In this document: positions 25,493 through 34,305 of the stretch, piece after piece | Position numbering within the stretch: the first letter of the stretch is position 1 | How the letters are laid out: each line of letters begins with the position of its first letter | Assembly: GCF_009176545.1 (NCBI RefSeq) | Contig: NZ_VTOJ01000001.1 | Span: 1,240,001-1,304,000, forward strand | Length of the DNA: 64,000 nt | Source of the DNA: Salinigranum salinum | Lineage (GTDB): Archaea > Halobacteriota > Halobacteria > Halobacteriales > Haloferacaceae | Direction of reading: 5' to 3' | Program-made: the position numbers and the translations under genes | The notes under the pieces: generated by a model | What the model saw: the letters and a program-made list of their open reading frames with translations, nothing else | Told to the model about the DNA's origin: nothing | The model's database searches: none

Positions 25493-26152
25493 ATGTTCCA
25501 GACGTTCGCACGCAGCATGGAACATGGTTCGATGGATATGACGGCTCCCGTCCGCGGGATGACCTCCGCGTGGCTCCGGTCGTCGAAGCACTTCTCGAAG
25601 AGCCTCGTCCACATGTACTCGAGCGTGGCCGAGGCCAACCGTGCGATGATGACACAACGAAACGGCGACTCGGAGCTCCGCGAACCGGAGGTCGACTCGG
25701 TCGCGTACTCGCAGGAGTCGTGGTCCATGGAACGGTCGACCGACGGCGAGGAGGACCTCGGCGTCGGCGACGTGGTCCGCTTCTCGAAGCGGATCACCGA
25801 GGAAGAAGTGCTCACCTTCGCGACCATCAGCGGCGACACCAACCGGCTCCACCTCGACGACGAGTTCGCCGCCGACACCCGATTCGGTCGCCGGATCGTC
25901 CACGGGACGCTCGTCTCCGGGCTCATCAGCTCCGCGCTCGCCCGGCTCCCCGGCATGACGGTGTACCTCTCACAGGACCTCCGGTTCCTGAAGCCGGTCG
26001 ACATCGGCTCCGAACTCACGGCAATCGTCGAGATCGTCGAGGACCTCGGCGACGACCGCTACCGGCTCGACACGGTCGTCGAGACCGGCGATGGGACGAC
26101 CGTCGTCGACGGCGAGGCCGTCGTCCTCATCGACCCTTCCCCGGAGTCGTAA
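25493..26152 (+). CDS. MaoC-like (R)-specific enoyl-CoA hydratase with phasin-like N-terminus
   Basis: 219 residues. The C-terminal hot-dog hydratase domain (about 88-215) has GDTNRLHLDDEFA with catalytic D115 and H120, then FGRRIVHGTLVSGLI. It would convert trans-enoyl-CoA to (R)-3-hydroxyacyl-CoA (PhaJ activity), feeding PHA synthesis. The N-terminal 60 residues (SAWLRSSKHFSKSLVHMYSS) form an amphipathic helix like those of phasins, suggesting granule attachment. Starts at 25517 or 25535 are alternatives. Divergent from phaR, sharing its regulatory region. Confidence 0.85.
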   Translation: MFQTFARSMEHGSMDMTAPVRGMTSAWLRSSKHFSKSLVHMYSSVAEANRAMMTQRNGDSELREPEVDSVAYSQESWSMERSTDGEEDLGVGDVVRFSKRITEEEVLTFATISGDTNRLHLDDEFAADTRFGRRIVHGTLVSGLISSALARLPGMTVYLSQDLRFLKPVDIGSELTAIVEIVEDLGDDRYRLDTVVETGDGTTVVDGEAVVLIDPSPES

Positions 26153-26178
26153 CCGTCCGACGCGACGGAGTCGGTCGG

Positions 26179-26183
26179 TTTTT
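26179..26183 (+). terminator. Poly-T tract after the MaoC gene
   Basis: TTTTT 27 nt after the stop, preceded by GC-rich sequence, a likely archaeal terminator. Confidence 0.45.
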
Positions 26184-26376
26184 CACGGCTCCGTCGCACG
26201 CTTCCGCCCGCCACACCGTGTCGTCACCCCCCGCGATTCCTGCCTCCCTGAGCGGGCGTCTCCCCGCGGATCACCCCCACCTTAATTATCATTATACACA
26301 TAACTCGCATCAGTACGGAATCAGGACAACCTTTTCATACCTTGGTCGAATCTGTGAGAGCGAGGGGGATGCCAGA

Positions 26377-26850
26377 ATGACCGCCACCGTCACCAGTGCC
26401 GACACACCCCGTGTCACGTTCTACGTCCGGGGCGACATGTTCGGCGCGAACGATCAGCAGAACACCGTCGTCGACAGACTCCGGGAACTCGAGGCCGAAA
26501 ACCGGATCGAAGAGTACGAGGTCCGCGTCTGGAACAGTCGGGTCCAGTTGGGCGACGACGAGACCCACCACACCGTCGAGCAGTACCGGGAGTTCGCGTC
26601 GTGGGCCGAGACCGAGGACGTCGACATCGACCCGTTCTTCACGGTCCGCGAGCGCGACTCGTTCGTCGACGGCACCGCTCGCGAGCTCATCCTGCCCGTG
26701 ATGTGCCTCGCGATTCGCGGCGACGACGGCCTCGAGGCCGTCGCCCCGAACAGCCACGACGACGAGACGACCACCGTCCGGGACTGCCTCGACGCGCTCG
26801 AGACGCTCGACGCGCCCGCCCGCCCCGTCACGGTCGCCGCCGAGGACTGA
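26377..26850 (+). CDS. Haloarchaeal protein of unknown function, thioredoxin- or ferredoxin-like fold possible
   Basis: 157 residues. The alternation VTFYVRGDMF, helix VVDRLRELEAENRI, EYEVRVWNSRV suggests a small alpha/beta fold, and ELILPVMCLAIRG a further strand. Two cysteines (VMCLA and VRDCL) are far apart and form no CxxC. I recognise no family with a known activity. A strongly AT-rich stretch upstream (26281-26310) and TTTTCATACC near 26331-26340 would serve as promoter, with GGGGGA near the start. Adjacent to PHA genes but not obviously part of them. Confidence 0.65.
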   Translation: MTATVTSADTPRVTFYVRGDMFGANDQQNTVVDRLRELEAENRIEEYEVRVWNSRVQLGDDETHHTVEQYREFASWAETEDVDIDPFFTVRERDSFVDGTARELILPVMCLAIRGDDGLEAVAPNSHDDETTTVRDCLDALETLDAPARPVTVAAED

Positions 26851-27173
26851 ACGACCCGCTTCGTCGCTCCGCCCGTCCGGTCTTCGCGTCTCGTCTTCTC
26901 TTCGTCCGGCTCACGTCGGTTCGCGCCGATTCACTGCGCCCGATCCGTGCTTCTCCCGTGCAGTCGTGCGGTTTCGTCCGTCAATCCCGGCCCGATCTGT
27001 CCGCGTACACCGACGTTCGACGATCGTCGACAGTCTCGCCCGCCGGACGCTCTCCGATCGCCGATACTCCTCGGCCGGCTTCCGAGCCGGGGACGGGCCT
27101 CGTGCAGGGCCGACGCCTCACTCGATCGGCTGGAAGCTCCACTCCCTGCCGAGTCGGTCGGCGACGAGACGCC
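26851..27173. repeat. Intergenic region with a copy of the 3' end of the OB-fold gene
   Basis: 323 nt without a gene. A 26-nt segment at 27112-27137 repeats exactly at 27168-27193; the second copy is the last codons and stop (FQPIE-stop) of the downstream minus-strand gene, so the first copy is a duplicated gene end. The rest looks neutral. Confidence 0.75.
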
Positions 27174-27578
27174 TCACTCGATCGGCTGGAAGCGGAACCC
27201 GTCCCACTCCTGGCTGTCGGGGTGTCGGATCCCGGCTCCCGGCTCTCGGAGTTGCCCAACGTACACCGCCCGGACCTCGTCGCCGATGTCGACCTCGGCG
27301 TCCTCGACCACCTGTCCGATCGCTCTCACGGGTTCGCCGTCGACGTCGAACTCGACGACTGCGATGGTGTTCGGCTGGCGAACGCCCGGTGGGGTCGCGG
27401 TCGACGTCGTCCACGTGACGACCGTCGCCGTGTACTCGCTCAGGTCGACCGTCCCCTCGGGTTCGGAGCCGTCCGGCCCCACGGGGTGGCCGGGGTAGGT
27501 GATGCTTCCGTCGGAGTAGCGGTACGCCTCCATCTCGTTCCCGTTCGCGTTCTCGTGTTCGCCGTCGTGTTCGGACAT
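27174..27578 (-). CDS. OB-fold (DUF35-type) beta subunit of a beta-ketothiolase
   Basis: 134 residues with the DUF35 OB-fold: GTVDLSEYTATVVTWTTS, then NTIAVVEFDVDGEPVRAIGQ and VDIGDEVRAVYVGQ. The zinc-ribbon cysteines common in other DUF35 proteins are absent. In Haloferax mediterranei such proteins are the beta subunits of the two-subunit thiolases (PhaA and BktB types) and are needed for activity. It starts two bases after the thiolase stop, so coupled expression is expected. Whether it is PhaA- or BktB-type cannot be told. Confidence 0.85.
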   Translation of the reverse strand: MSEHDGEHENANGNEMEAYRYSDGSITYPGHPVGPDGSEPEGTVDLSEYTATVVTWTTSTATPPGVRQPNTIAVVEFDVDGEPVRAIGQVVEDAEVDIGDEVRAVYVGQLREPGAGIRHPDSQEWDGFRFQPIE

Positions 27579-27579
27579 T

Positions 27580-28731
27580 CTACTGTCCCTCCAGGATGGT
27601 GGTGATGACGCAGTTGCCGAAGCCGCCGACGTTGCACGCGAGGCCGACGTCCGCGTCGACCTGCTGGGTGTCGGCGTCGCCGATCACCTGCTTGTAGATC
27701 TCGTACACCTGTGCGACCCCCGACGCGCCGAGCGGGTGGCCCTTCGACTTCAGGCCCCCCGAGGGGTTGATGGGGATCTCGCCGTCGATCTCGGTCGTGC
27801 CGTCCTCGATGGCCTTCCACCCCTCGCCCTGGTCGAAGAAGCCCACGCCCTCCGACTGGAGGAACTCGAGGATGGTGAACATGTCGTGGAGCTCCGCGAC
27901 GTCGACGTCGTCGGGCCCCATGTCGGCCATCTCGTAGGCGATCTCGGAGGATTCGACGACGCCGCGCATCGTCGTCGGGTCCGCGCGCTCGTGGACGACG
28001 TGGGTGTCGGTCGCACCGCCGACGCCCGCGACGACCGCGTAGTCGTCGGTGTACTCCTCCGCGACCGACTCGGGACAGAACAGTAGCGCCGCTGATCCGT
28101 CCGTGATGGGACAGAAGTCGTAGAGCCTGAGCGGGTCGGCGATGATCGGCGATTCCAGCACCTTCTCCAGCGACACTTCCTTCTGGAACTGCGCGTGGGG
28201 GTTGTGCACGCCGTTCTTGTGGTTCTTCACGGCGACCTTCGCCAGCGACTCCCGGGGCGCGTCGTACGTGTCGAGGTACAGCCGCGCGGTGAGTCCCGCG
28301 AACGACGGCAGGGTGAGGCCGTGTTTGTACTCGACCGGGTGGGTGATCGAGGCGATGATGTCGGTCGCCTCGGCCGTGGAGCAGTGGGTCATCTTCTCGC
28401 CGCCGACGAGGAGCGTCATGTCGCTGGCGCCCGAGGCGACCGACTGGTAGGCGGCGTAGACGCCCGCCCCACCCGAGGAGGAGGTCTGATCGATCCGCTG
28501 GGTGTACGACGGCATCGCCGCCAGGTCGTGCGCGACGTAGTTCATCGCCCCCGTCTGTCCCTCGAACTCGCCGCTCGCCATGTTCGCGGTGTAGAGGTGG
28601 TCGATCTCGTCCGACGAGACGCCCGCGTCGTCGAGACACGCCTGCCCCGCCTCCGCGAGGAGCTCCTGGAGCCAGGCGTCCCGTTGCCCGAACTGGGTCA
28701 TCGATGCGCCGATGATTGCAACGCGTTCCAT
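27580..28731 (-). CDS. Beta-ketothiolase alpha subunit (thiolase family)
   Basis: 383 residues condensing two acyl-CoA molecules, the first step of PHA monomer supply, or acting in fatty acid degradation. The nucleophile position usually held by Cys reads RIDQTSSSGGAG, so Ser 85/86 occupies it; AELHDMFT and KSKGHPLGASG supply the two catalytic histidines. This Ser-His-His arrangement matches the archaeal two-subunit thiolases. It is directly followed by its OB-fold partner and lies in the PHA island. Confidence 0.88.
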   Translation of the reverse strand: MERVAIIGASMTQFGQRDAWLQELLAEAGQACLDDAGVSSDEIDHLYTANMASGEFEGQTGAMNYVAHDLAAMPSYTQRIDQTSSSGGAGVYAAYQSVASGASDMTLLVGGEKMTHCSTAEATDIIASITHPVEYKHGLTLPSFAGLTARLYLDTYDAPRESLAKVAVKNHKNGVHNPHAQFQKEVSLEKVLESPIIADPLRLYDFCPITDGSAALLFCPESVAEEYTDDYAVVAGVGGATDTHVVHERADPTTMRGVVESSEIAYEMADMGPDDVDVAELHDMFTILEFLQSEGVGFFDQGEGWKAIEDGTTEIDGEIPINPSGGLKSKGHPLGASGVAQVYEIYKQVIGDADTQQVDADVGLACNVGGFGNCVITTILEGQ

Positions 28732-28867
28732 ACCGGACGACGCGTACCAACCCGCTTACCTTTTTCCACTCCCGGTGCGACGCGCTGCGTCTCCCCCCGT
28801 CGGTGTGCTCGCGACCGCGCCACCGTGTTTCAGACCAGTTAAGGCCACCGCGACCCCCGACTCGACC

Positions 28868-29275
28868 ATGGAGGTCGAAGACGTCGCGCCGCTCGTCGGG
28901 AGCGTCGCCAGCGTCGCCGTCGTCGCCGCGCTCGTGGCACCGTTCGTCCTCGTCCCCGACCCGGGCACCGAACTGGGGCTGTACTACGCGTTCGGGCCGT
29001 TCGGCGGGGCCGGACCGGGCTTTCTCGCCCCCCTCGCCGTGGTCGTCTTCCTCGCCGGGCGACGCGGCCGGACGGACCCCGTGACCGCCGCCGGACTCAC
29101 GCTCGTCCTCGGGCTCGGGATGGTCGGACTCGCCGCCTCCTGGGCGCTGGCCGTCGACGTCGAACTCGTCTACAGTTTCCCCGTCGCGTGGATGGGATAC
29201 CACCGCTGGGTCGTCCTCGGCGTCGCGGCGGTCGTTCCGGCCAGCGCGGGCGTCTACGCCCGCGCCGTGCTCTGA
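28868..29275 (+). CDS. Small membrane protein, unknown function
   Basis: 135 residues with four hydrophobic segments (about 9-30, 52-64, 71-95, 113-134) and an acidic N-terminus. No recognised motif. The start at 28868 is the first ATG and follows the divergent promoter region shared with the thiolase gene. A TTTT run follows the stop before the SRP RNA. Confidence 0.65.
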   Translation: MEVEDVAPLVGSVASVAVVAALVAPFVLVPDPGTELGLYYAFGPFGGAGPGFLAPLAVVVFLAGRRGRTDPVTAAGLTLVLGLGMVGLAASWALAVDVELVYSFPVAWMGYHRWVVLGVAAVVPASAGVYARAVL

Positions 29276-29311
29276 TTTTCTCGGCCCGACAGACGCCGAA
29301 GCCGAAAGGCC

Positions 29312-29319
29312 CTTATGTA
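29312..29319 (+). promoter_or_regulatory. TATA-like element of the SRP RNA gene
   Basis: CTTATGTA in GC-rich surroundings ends 19 nt before the proposed RNA 5' end, near the expected 22-27 nt from the transcription start. Confidence 0.5.
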
Positions 29320-29337
29320 GCACCGGGATAGAAGGGA

Positions 29338-29644
29338 GTGGACTAGGTCGGGCAGTTAGGCCCTGCTCGTCACCCGTGAAATAGGTCTTCAGCGGGGACC
29401 GAACCCGGGGGCGTCCGGTCAGACCGACACGGGCCCCGGGAGCCGACTGCGAAGCCTCGTCCGTCGGGGGCAGCGGCCCACGATCCCCACCCGCAGGGGT
29501 GGTCGACCGTGGTTCGTCGGTGACATCGGGTCAGGCACGGAAGTGAGCAGCCCACCACCGGACGTGCGCCGCTCGACGGGTTGCGGGGTGGAGGAGGCAA
29601 CCGGGACTACCCCTGTCGGAACGCCGGGCAATCCCGTCGTCCGC
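29338..29644 (+). ncRNA. Signal recognition particle (7S) RNA
   Basis: About 307 nt, the size of haloarchaeal SRP RNA. It guides secretory and membrane proteins to the translocon with SRP19 and SRP54. The Alu part includes GGTCGGGCAGTTAGGCCCTG and CACCCGTGAAATAGG. The S-domain helix 8 signature GTCAGGCACGGAAGTGAGCAGCC lies near 29530-29552 and contains the GGAA-type tetraloop and the SRP54-binding AGCAG. The ends close: GTGGAC (29338-29343) pairs with GTCCGC (29639-29644), giving archaeal helix 1. End positions are estimated from this pairing. Confidence 0.93.
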
Positions 29645-29819
29645 TATTCATACCGGCTTCTCGACTGGAGAGCGACGGCGAGCGGTTTCGTCGGCTCCGC
29701 TTCGGCAGCTCCCTTCGACAACCGTATTTGTGCCCACTGATTCAATCGTGTTGGTTTTCACTGCACAAATATTGCGCTAGTGATGTATTTGTTTTGTATT
29801 ACTCCCGAAGACTGGCGTC
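29645..29819. other. AT-rich spacer between SRP RNA and the next gene
   Basis: The second half (29745-29810) is unusually AT-rich (CACTGCACAAATATTGCG then GATGTATTTG) and holds the probable SRP terminator T-runs and the promoter of the membrane protein gene. No gene is seen. Confidence 0.5.
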
Positions 29820-31379
29820 GTGATGGACAGAAGTGGAGCCGTCTTGTTCGGGGTCGCAGGACTCGACCTCGCCGCGCGGATCGCCGGTGAACTTCTCGGG
29901 TTCGGAACGACCGTCGGCCTCGCCGTCCCGGTCGTCCTCGCCGGGCGACTCTCGTTCGGGTTGAGTACACTCGGCGCGGCACTCGGCTGGCTCTTGCTCT
30001 GGCTCGTGCTCTTCCTGTACGCACCGGTGTTCTTTCCGGGACCGGACCGACCGACTGGCGAGTGGGTCGTCGGTATCCCGAACCGACTCGTGGTCGCGAC
30101 TGGTGCACTCGGCGTCGGACTGACCTTAGAGGGCTGGATTGCGGCCTGGGAAAGCCAGGTCAGTCTCGCCGATGGCATCGTCACTGGAGTCGTCTACATC
30201 TCACCGCTCTACGCGGCCGGACTCCTCGTCGCGATTCTCGTCGGCTACTTCATCGTCGTCGATACGCGACCGAGCGTGTTTGCCGCGACACGCCTGCCGG
30301 TTCCGAACCGACCGACTGAAGGCTCGATCACCGCCGACCGCTACGTGTTTCTCGTGCTGACGCTCGGGCTGGTCCTCTCGGTGATGTCGGTGCTCTTCCC
30401 GCTCCCGGAACTGCTGCTCGTCGGCCTCCAACTCGGTGACGTGGTCTACGGCCTCGGAATGCTGGTTTCGGCCGGCGAGTTCTACGTAGCCGCGAGACAG
30501 GATTTCGTTGAGGGAATGACCGGCGCCGTGCTCGTCATCTGGCAGGAGATCGAAGACATCTCCCACCTCGTCTACATCCTCGCTCCGCTGTTGTGGGTCT
30601 GGTATATCGCGGTGGCGACCATCACGGCTGCCGACCTCCCGGCGCTGGTTCGGACAGCACCGCTCGACCTCATCGGCGTGTTAGTGCTCGTGACGACCGT
30701 CGGCGGCTACGTCACGTTCCACTCGTTCCGGCTGAGCGAGCGCGTGCGGGCCCGCATGACCGGCGACGACGAGCGGCCCCGGATGCCGCTGTTTCTCCTC
30801 CCGGCCGGTGCTGGCGCGTTCGTTGTGATGGCTGTGCTGGTCAACCCGGCGTCGGGCCCGGACTCGGTTTCGACGCTCGCGTTCTCCCCCGGCCTCTGGG
30901 CGCTGGCCGCCGCGGGTACGATGGTCGCCGTCATCGCGACCGCCCGCCCGCGACGCGTCCCCTCTTTCGAGCGGGTCATCGACGACCAGGCTGTCGCGGC
31001 CCTCTCGACCACGGTGTTCCTGCTGTGTTCCTTCTTGCCGTTCTTCACGACGGGTGCCGTCGAAGCGTCGTTCAGTGACGACGTGTTGGCACTGAGTATG
31101 CTTACGGTACTGTCGCTCGCGTTCTGGATCGGACCGCCGGTGTTCCTCGGTGACCGCTCGCTCCCGGACAAGAAACGGCTCAAGACCGGACTCAAGCGGA
31201 GCGGTGCCGCGGCGGTCGTCACGTTCGCTCTCGCGGCCATCCCCGTCGTCTACGGAGATCGCCCGTACTCGCCGCTGTGGGAGCTCTATCTGTCCGTCTT
31301 CGGCGTAGTGATGCTCGTCAGCGGGATGTGTTTCGCCCTCTTCGCGGTTATCATGCCGTTCCGACTCAACCGCGGCTGA
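29820..31379 (+). CDS. Large multi-pass membrane protein, unknown function
   Basis: 519 residues with roughly 12-13 hydrophobic helices and short polar loops, one larger cytoplasmic loop around residues 300-325 (RLSERVRARMTGDDERPR). No transporter signature, nucleotide motif or conserved charged intramembrane pattern is recognised. The first codons are two adjacent ATGs; either may be used. Third positions are still G/C rich but the upstream region is AT-rich. It sits alone between the SRP RNA and a convergent gene. Confidence 0.7.
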   Translation: MMDRSGAVLFGVAGLDLAARIAGELLGFGTTVGLAVPVVLAGRLSFGLSTLGAALGWLLLWLVLFLYAPVFFPGPDRPTGEWVVGIPNRLVVATGALGVGLTLEGWIAAWESQVSLADGIVTGVVYISPLYAAGLLVAILVGYFIVVDTRPSVFAATRLPVPNRPTEGSITADRYVFLVLTLGLVLSVMSVLFPLPELLLVGLQLGDVVYGLGMLVSAGEFYVAARQDFVEGMTGAVLVIWQEIEDISHLVYILAPLLWVWYIAVATITAADLPALVRTAPLDLIGVLVLVTTVGGYVTFHSFRLSERVRARMTGDDERPRMPLFLLPAGAGAFVVMAVLVNPASGPDSVSTLAFSPGLWALAAAGTMVAVIATARPRRVPSFERVIDDQAVAALSTTVFLLCSFLPFFTTGAVEASFSDDVLALSMLTVLSLAFWIGPPVFLGDRSLPDKKRLKTGLKRSGAAAVVTFALAAIPVVYGDRPYSPLWELYLSVFGVVMLVSGMCFALFAVIMPFRLNRG

Positions 31380-31393
31380 CGACTCCTCCGTTC

Positions 31394-31837
31394 TCAGGCC
31401 CGGTCCAGAAGCTCCTGCACGTACCCCGCCGCGTCGGGATTATCGCCGTACTCCTCGACCAGCGACACCCGTTTCCCAGCCGAGAGGTGTCGTCGCAACA
31501 GCTCCCGAAACGAGGGGTCGTCGCGCAGTCGCCTGAGCACGAGCGCCTCGTCGTCGCGCAGGGCGTCCGCGACCACGGCGTCGAGGTCGGCGACCGTCAC
31601 GCCCGACGCGTGCGGGAACGACGACGGTCGACGGTCGCTGTAGACGAGCACGAGCTCCTGGTCGCCGCCGCGGTCGACGTCGACCTCGTGCGGGGCGTAC
31701 GCGCGGATCGGGTCGATCTCCTCGGGCGAGACGCCGTCGAGGACGGCGAACGCAGGCGTGCCGGTCCACGCGAGCGACGCCCTCGTCTCCGCGTCGAGCG
31801 CATCCCAGTCCACGGTCGTCGTCTCGTAGACGCGCAC
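31394..31837 (-). CDS. Small acidic protein, unknown function
   Basis: 147 residues, soluble, no recognised domain. It has an alpha/beta pattern with strand-like QELVLVYSDRR and helical VADLDAVVADALRDDEALVLRRL. It is 55 nt downstream of the PH-domain gene on the same strand and may be the last gene of that run. Confidence 0.65.
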   Translation of the reverse strand: MRVYETTTVDWDALDAETRASLAWTGTPAFAVLDGVSPEEIDPIRAYAPHEVDVDRGGDQELVLVYSDRRPSSFPHASGVTVADLDAVVADALRDDEALVLRRLRDDPSFRELLRRHLSAGKRVSLVEEYGDNPDAAGYVQELLDRA

Positions 31838-31892
31838 GGGCGTCAGTCGCGTGGAGACCGTTTAGCTCTGCTCCCGATTCCCCCGTCCGCCT

Positions 31893-33725
31893 TCACCCGC
31901 TCCGGTCGTCGGGGTCGTCCGCGTCCGTGTCGTCACCTGCGCCGTCCGCGTCCCCGTGGCTCGTCTCGCGCGGTTCGCCGTCCGACGGTGCGTCGTGCTC
32001 GCCGTCGAGCGCCTCTCCCCAGACGAACCCGTCGTCGTCGGTGTGCCCGTCGACGTCACCCCGTCTTCGCGGCCCCACGGCTCCGTCCTCGCCCCGCGCG
32101 GTCGCGTCACCTCCCGTCGGGCCCCCGTCGTCGGTGCGGTCCGTCCCCGCGTCGGTCGTGGTCGTGTCCTCGCCGTCGACACCGGTGTCGTCGGGGAGCG
32201 TCGAGCCCGTGTCGGCGTTGACGGTCGCCATCGAACGGGCACCACGCGTTCGTCGTGCCCGCCGCTCGGCGAGTTCGATCCGGAGGCGTTCATCGAGTTC
32301 GGCCCGGAGGTCGTCGGCGACCGCCTCGTCGACGTCGACGGCCGCGGCGTCGCCGCCCGTGATCGAGAGCGACCCCGCGGTGTCGATCGTCACCGTCGCG
32401 AGCCGCCACCGGCGCTGGAATATCGTCCGCGTGTCGATCACCGTCTGGATCCGGTCGTACGGCACGACCTTCGTCTGCCGCTTCAACACGCCGTTCCGCG
32501 TGACGACGTGGTGGTCGCCGAGCCAGTACCCCCTGTGCACCCACTTGAGGTGCGCCGCGAACGGGACGACGGGCACGATCACGAGCGGGACGTACCACGG
32601 GAACGGCAGCGGTCCGGCACCGACCCCCCCGAGGAGCGCGTCGGCCGCGAACAGGACGCCGGCGAGGAGGCCGACGACGAGGAGGTATCTGACGGCGTAC
32701 CGCCGACGCACGCGTTTCGGCGGTCGCTGGAGGTCCGGGTCGCCGAAGGCGTCGATGGCGTTGGCGAGCGCGAAGACGCGGTCGCGTTCGGCCAGCGGGA
32801 CCGCCGCCTCGGAGCCACGGCCGCCGCCGGACGACTGGCCGGGCGCGTAGCCGGCCGTCTCGATGAGCAGGGTCGCGTAGCCGAAGTAGCGTTTCAGCGG
32901 CGTATCCTCGACGGTGAGCGTCTGGAGCTTGTCGAAGGGGATCGACCCGTCGTACCGCTGGAGCAGGCCGCGCTCGTACTGGAGTTCGTCGCCAGCGCGT
33001 ACGAGGTGGAAGTCGTAGTAGTTGACGATGGCGGCCGCCGCGCCCGCGACCCACGAGAAGAGCACCACGCCGACGACCACGAGGACGAGGAAGCCGCCGA
33101 GCACGACGGCGCCGCCGCGGGGGAGGAACGACGACAGCACCGGCACCGACCCCGAGAACAGGAGGGCGAGCACACCGGGAACGCGGAAGTCGAACGACAG
33201 CAGGCCGACGAGCGCGAGCTCTCGATCGGAGAGCGCGAACAGCTCCGTGGTCGGCTCGGACTCCGCCTCGGCGTCGGGGGTGACGCCGCGTTTCATCCGC
33301 GGGACCTCCCGCTGGAGTCGTTTCGCCTCCTCGAACGAGACGAACCGGAGAGCGGCTTCCGTCTCGCTCCCACCGGCGGTTTCGAGCTGGACGACGGCGA
33401 TCCCGAGCACGCGCTGGACCACGTTGCGCGAGATGTCGACGTTCTGGATCCGTCGGAGCGGGATCTCGCGCTCGCGACGGGCGAAGACGCCCGAGTGGAT
33501 GTCGAACGTGTCGGTGGTGAGTTCGTACTCGTACCGCTGGTAGTACGCAATCTGGTAGCCCACGAGCGCCAGCACGCCCACGCCCAAGAGCGCGACGACG
33601 GTCAGCGGTCCAGCGATCCCCTCGAGCATGCCGCTCCCCGAGAAGACGACGAACGCCGCGGCGACGAGCAGGCTCCCACCCCGTTCGAGCACGCGGTACG
33701 GGACCGACAGTGGGGAGAGCTTCAT
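31893..33725 (-). CDS. Bacterial-type PH domain (DUF304/YdbT-like) membrane protein
   Basis: 610 residues with three PH-like (bPH2) domains separated by paired membrane helices: helices near 15-50, then YELTTDTFDIHSGVFARRER with IPLRRIQNVDISRNVVQRVL, a second after the helices near 175-225 (IPFDKLQTLTVEDTPLKRYFG), and a third (VVTRNGVLKRQTKVVPYDRIQTV). The C-terminal 120 residues are acidic and Thr/Asp-rich. YdbT-type proteins pair with YdbS; their role is unknown, possibly membrane or antimicrobial stress. The YdbS-like gene is 6 nt upstream. Confidence 0.85.
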   Translation of the reverse strand: MKLSPLSVPYRVLERGGSLLVAAAFVVFSGSGMLEGIAGPLTVVALLGVGVLALVGYQIAYYQRYEYELTTDTFDIHSGVFARREREIPLRRIQNVDISRNVVQRVLGIAVVQLETAGGSETEAALRFVSFEEAKRLQREVPRMKRGVTPDAEAESEPTTELFALSDRELALVGLLSFDFRVPGVLALLFSGSVPVLSSFLPRGGAVVLGGFLVLVVVGVVLFSWVAGAAAAIVNYYDFHLVRAGDELQYERGLLQRYDGSIPFDKLQTLTVEDTPLKRYFGYATLLIETAGYAPGQSSGGGRGSEAAVPLAERDRVFALANAIDAFGDPDLQRPPKRVRRRYAVRYLLVVGLLAGVLFAADALLGGVGAGPLPFPWYVPLVIVPVVPFAAHLKWVHRGYWLGDHHVVTRNGVLKRQTKVVPYDRIQTVIDTRTIFQRRWRLATVTIDTAGSLSITGGDAAAVDVDEAVADDLRAELDERLRIELAERRARRTRGARSMATVNADTGSTLPDDTGVDGEDTTTTDAGTDRTDDGGPTGGDATARGEDGAVGPRRRGDVDGHTDDDGFVWGEALDGEHDAPSDGEPRETSHGDADGAGDDTDADDPDDRSG

Positions 33726-33731
33726 CGGTCG

Positions 33732-34193
33732 CTACACCGCGTCGTCGCCTTCCGCACGGATGGCGAGTCGTTTCAGCCGCTCGCGCAGGTCGTCCGCGCT
33801 CGACGGCGTGAGTCCGGGGACCGTCACGTCCGCACCGCGCGACCCCGCCGTGTAGACGACGACGCGACCGAGGCCGACGGCCCGTTCGACCGGGCCACGC
33901 GAGGAGTCGACGTGCTGGATGCGGACGAACGGGACGACCGTGCGCACCCGCGTGAGCACTCCCCGTTCGAGGTAGATGGCGTCGTCGCGCACCTCGTACC
34001 GCCAGAACCGGTACCGCAGCACGGCGTGGACGACGCCGACGAGGAGGACGACCCCCGCGAGCACCGGGGGACCCCACGGGGGGACGAACGGGACGAACCG
34101 GGCACCGATCGCGAGCACGCCGCCGAGGATGGCGGCGCTGACGACCGACCGGGCGGCCCAGACGAGGCGGACGCGCGGGTGCAGGCGGGTCAT
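33732..34193 (-). CDS. Bacterial-type PH domain (DUF304/YdbS-like) membrane protein
   Basis: 153 residues from the ATG at 34193 (MTRLHPRVRLVW); 34247 would add an 18-residue leader and remains possible. Two helices (about 15-55) precede one PH domain with FWRYEVRDDAIYLERGVLTR and RTVVPFVRIQHVDSSRGPVERAVG. It is the usual companion of the larger YdbT-like protein, encoded 6 nt downstream. Confidence 0.82.
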   Translation of the reverse strand: MTRLHPRVRLVWAARSVVSAAILGGVLAIGARFVPFVPPWGPPVLAGVVLLVGVVHAVLRYRFWRYEVRDDAIYLERGVLTRVRTVVPFVRIQHVDSSRGPVERAVGLGRVVVYTAGSRGADVTVPGLTPSSADDLRERLKRLAIRAEGDDAV

Positions 34194-34305
34194 CTGTGGG
34201 GAACAGTCGCGGACGTTCGGGGCGGAGCCGGTCTCATACCCACCCATCCGAGACCGTGCGGTAAGAAGGTGCGGTCTCGGGGCGAGCCGATCGCCGACGC
34301 CGTGG

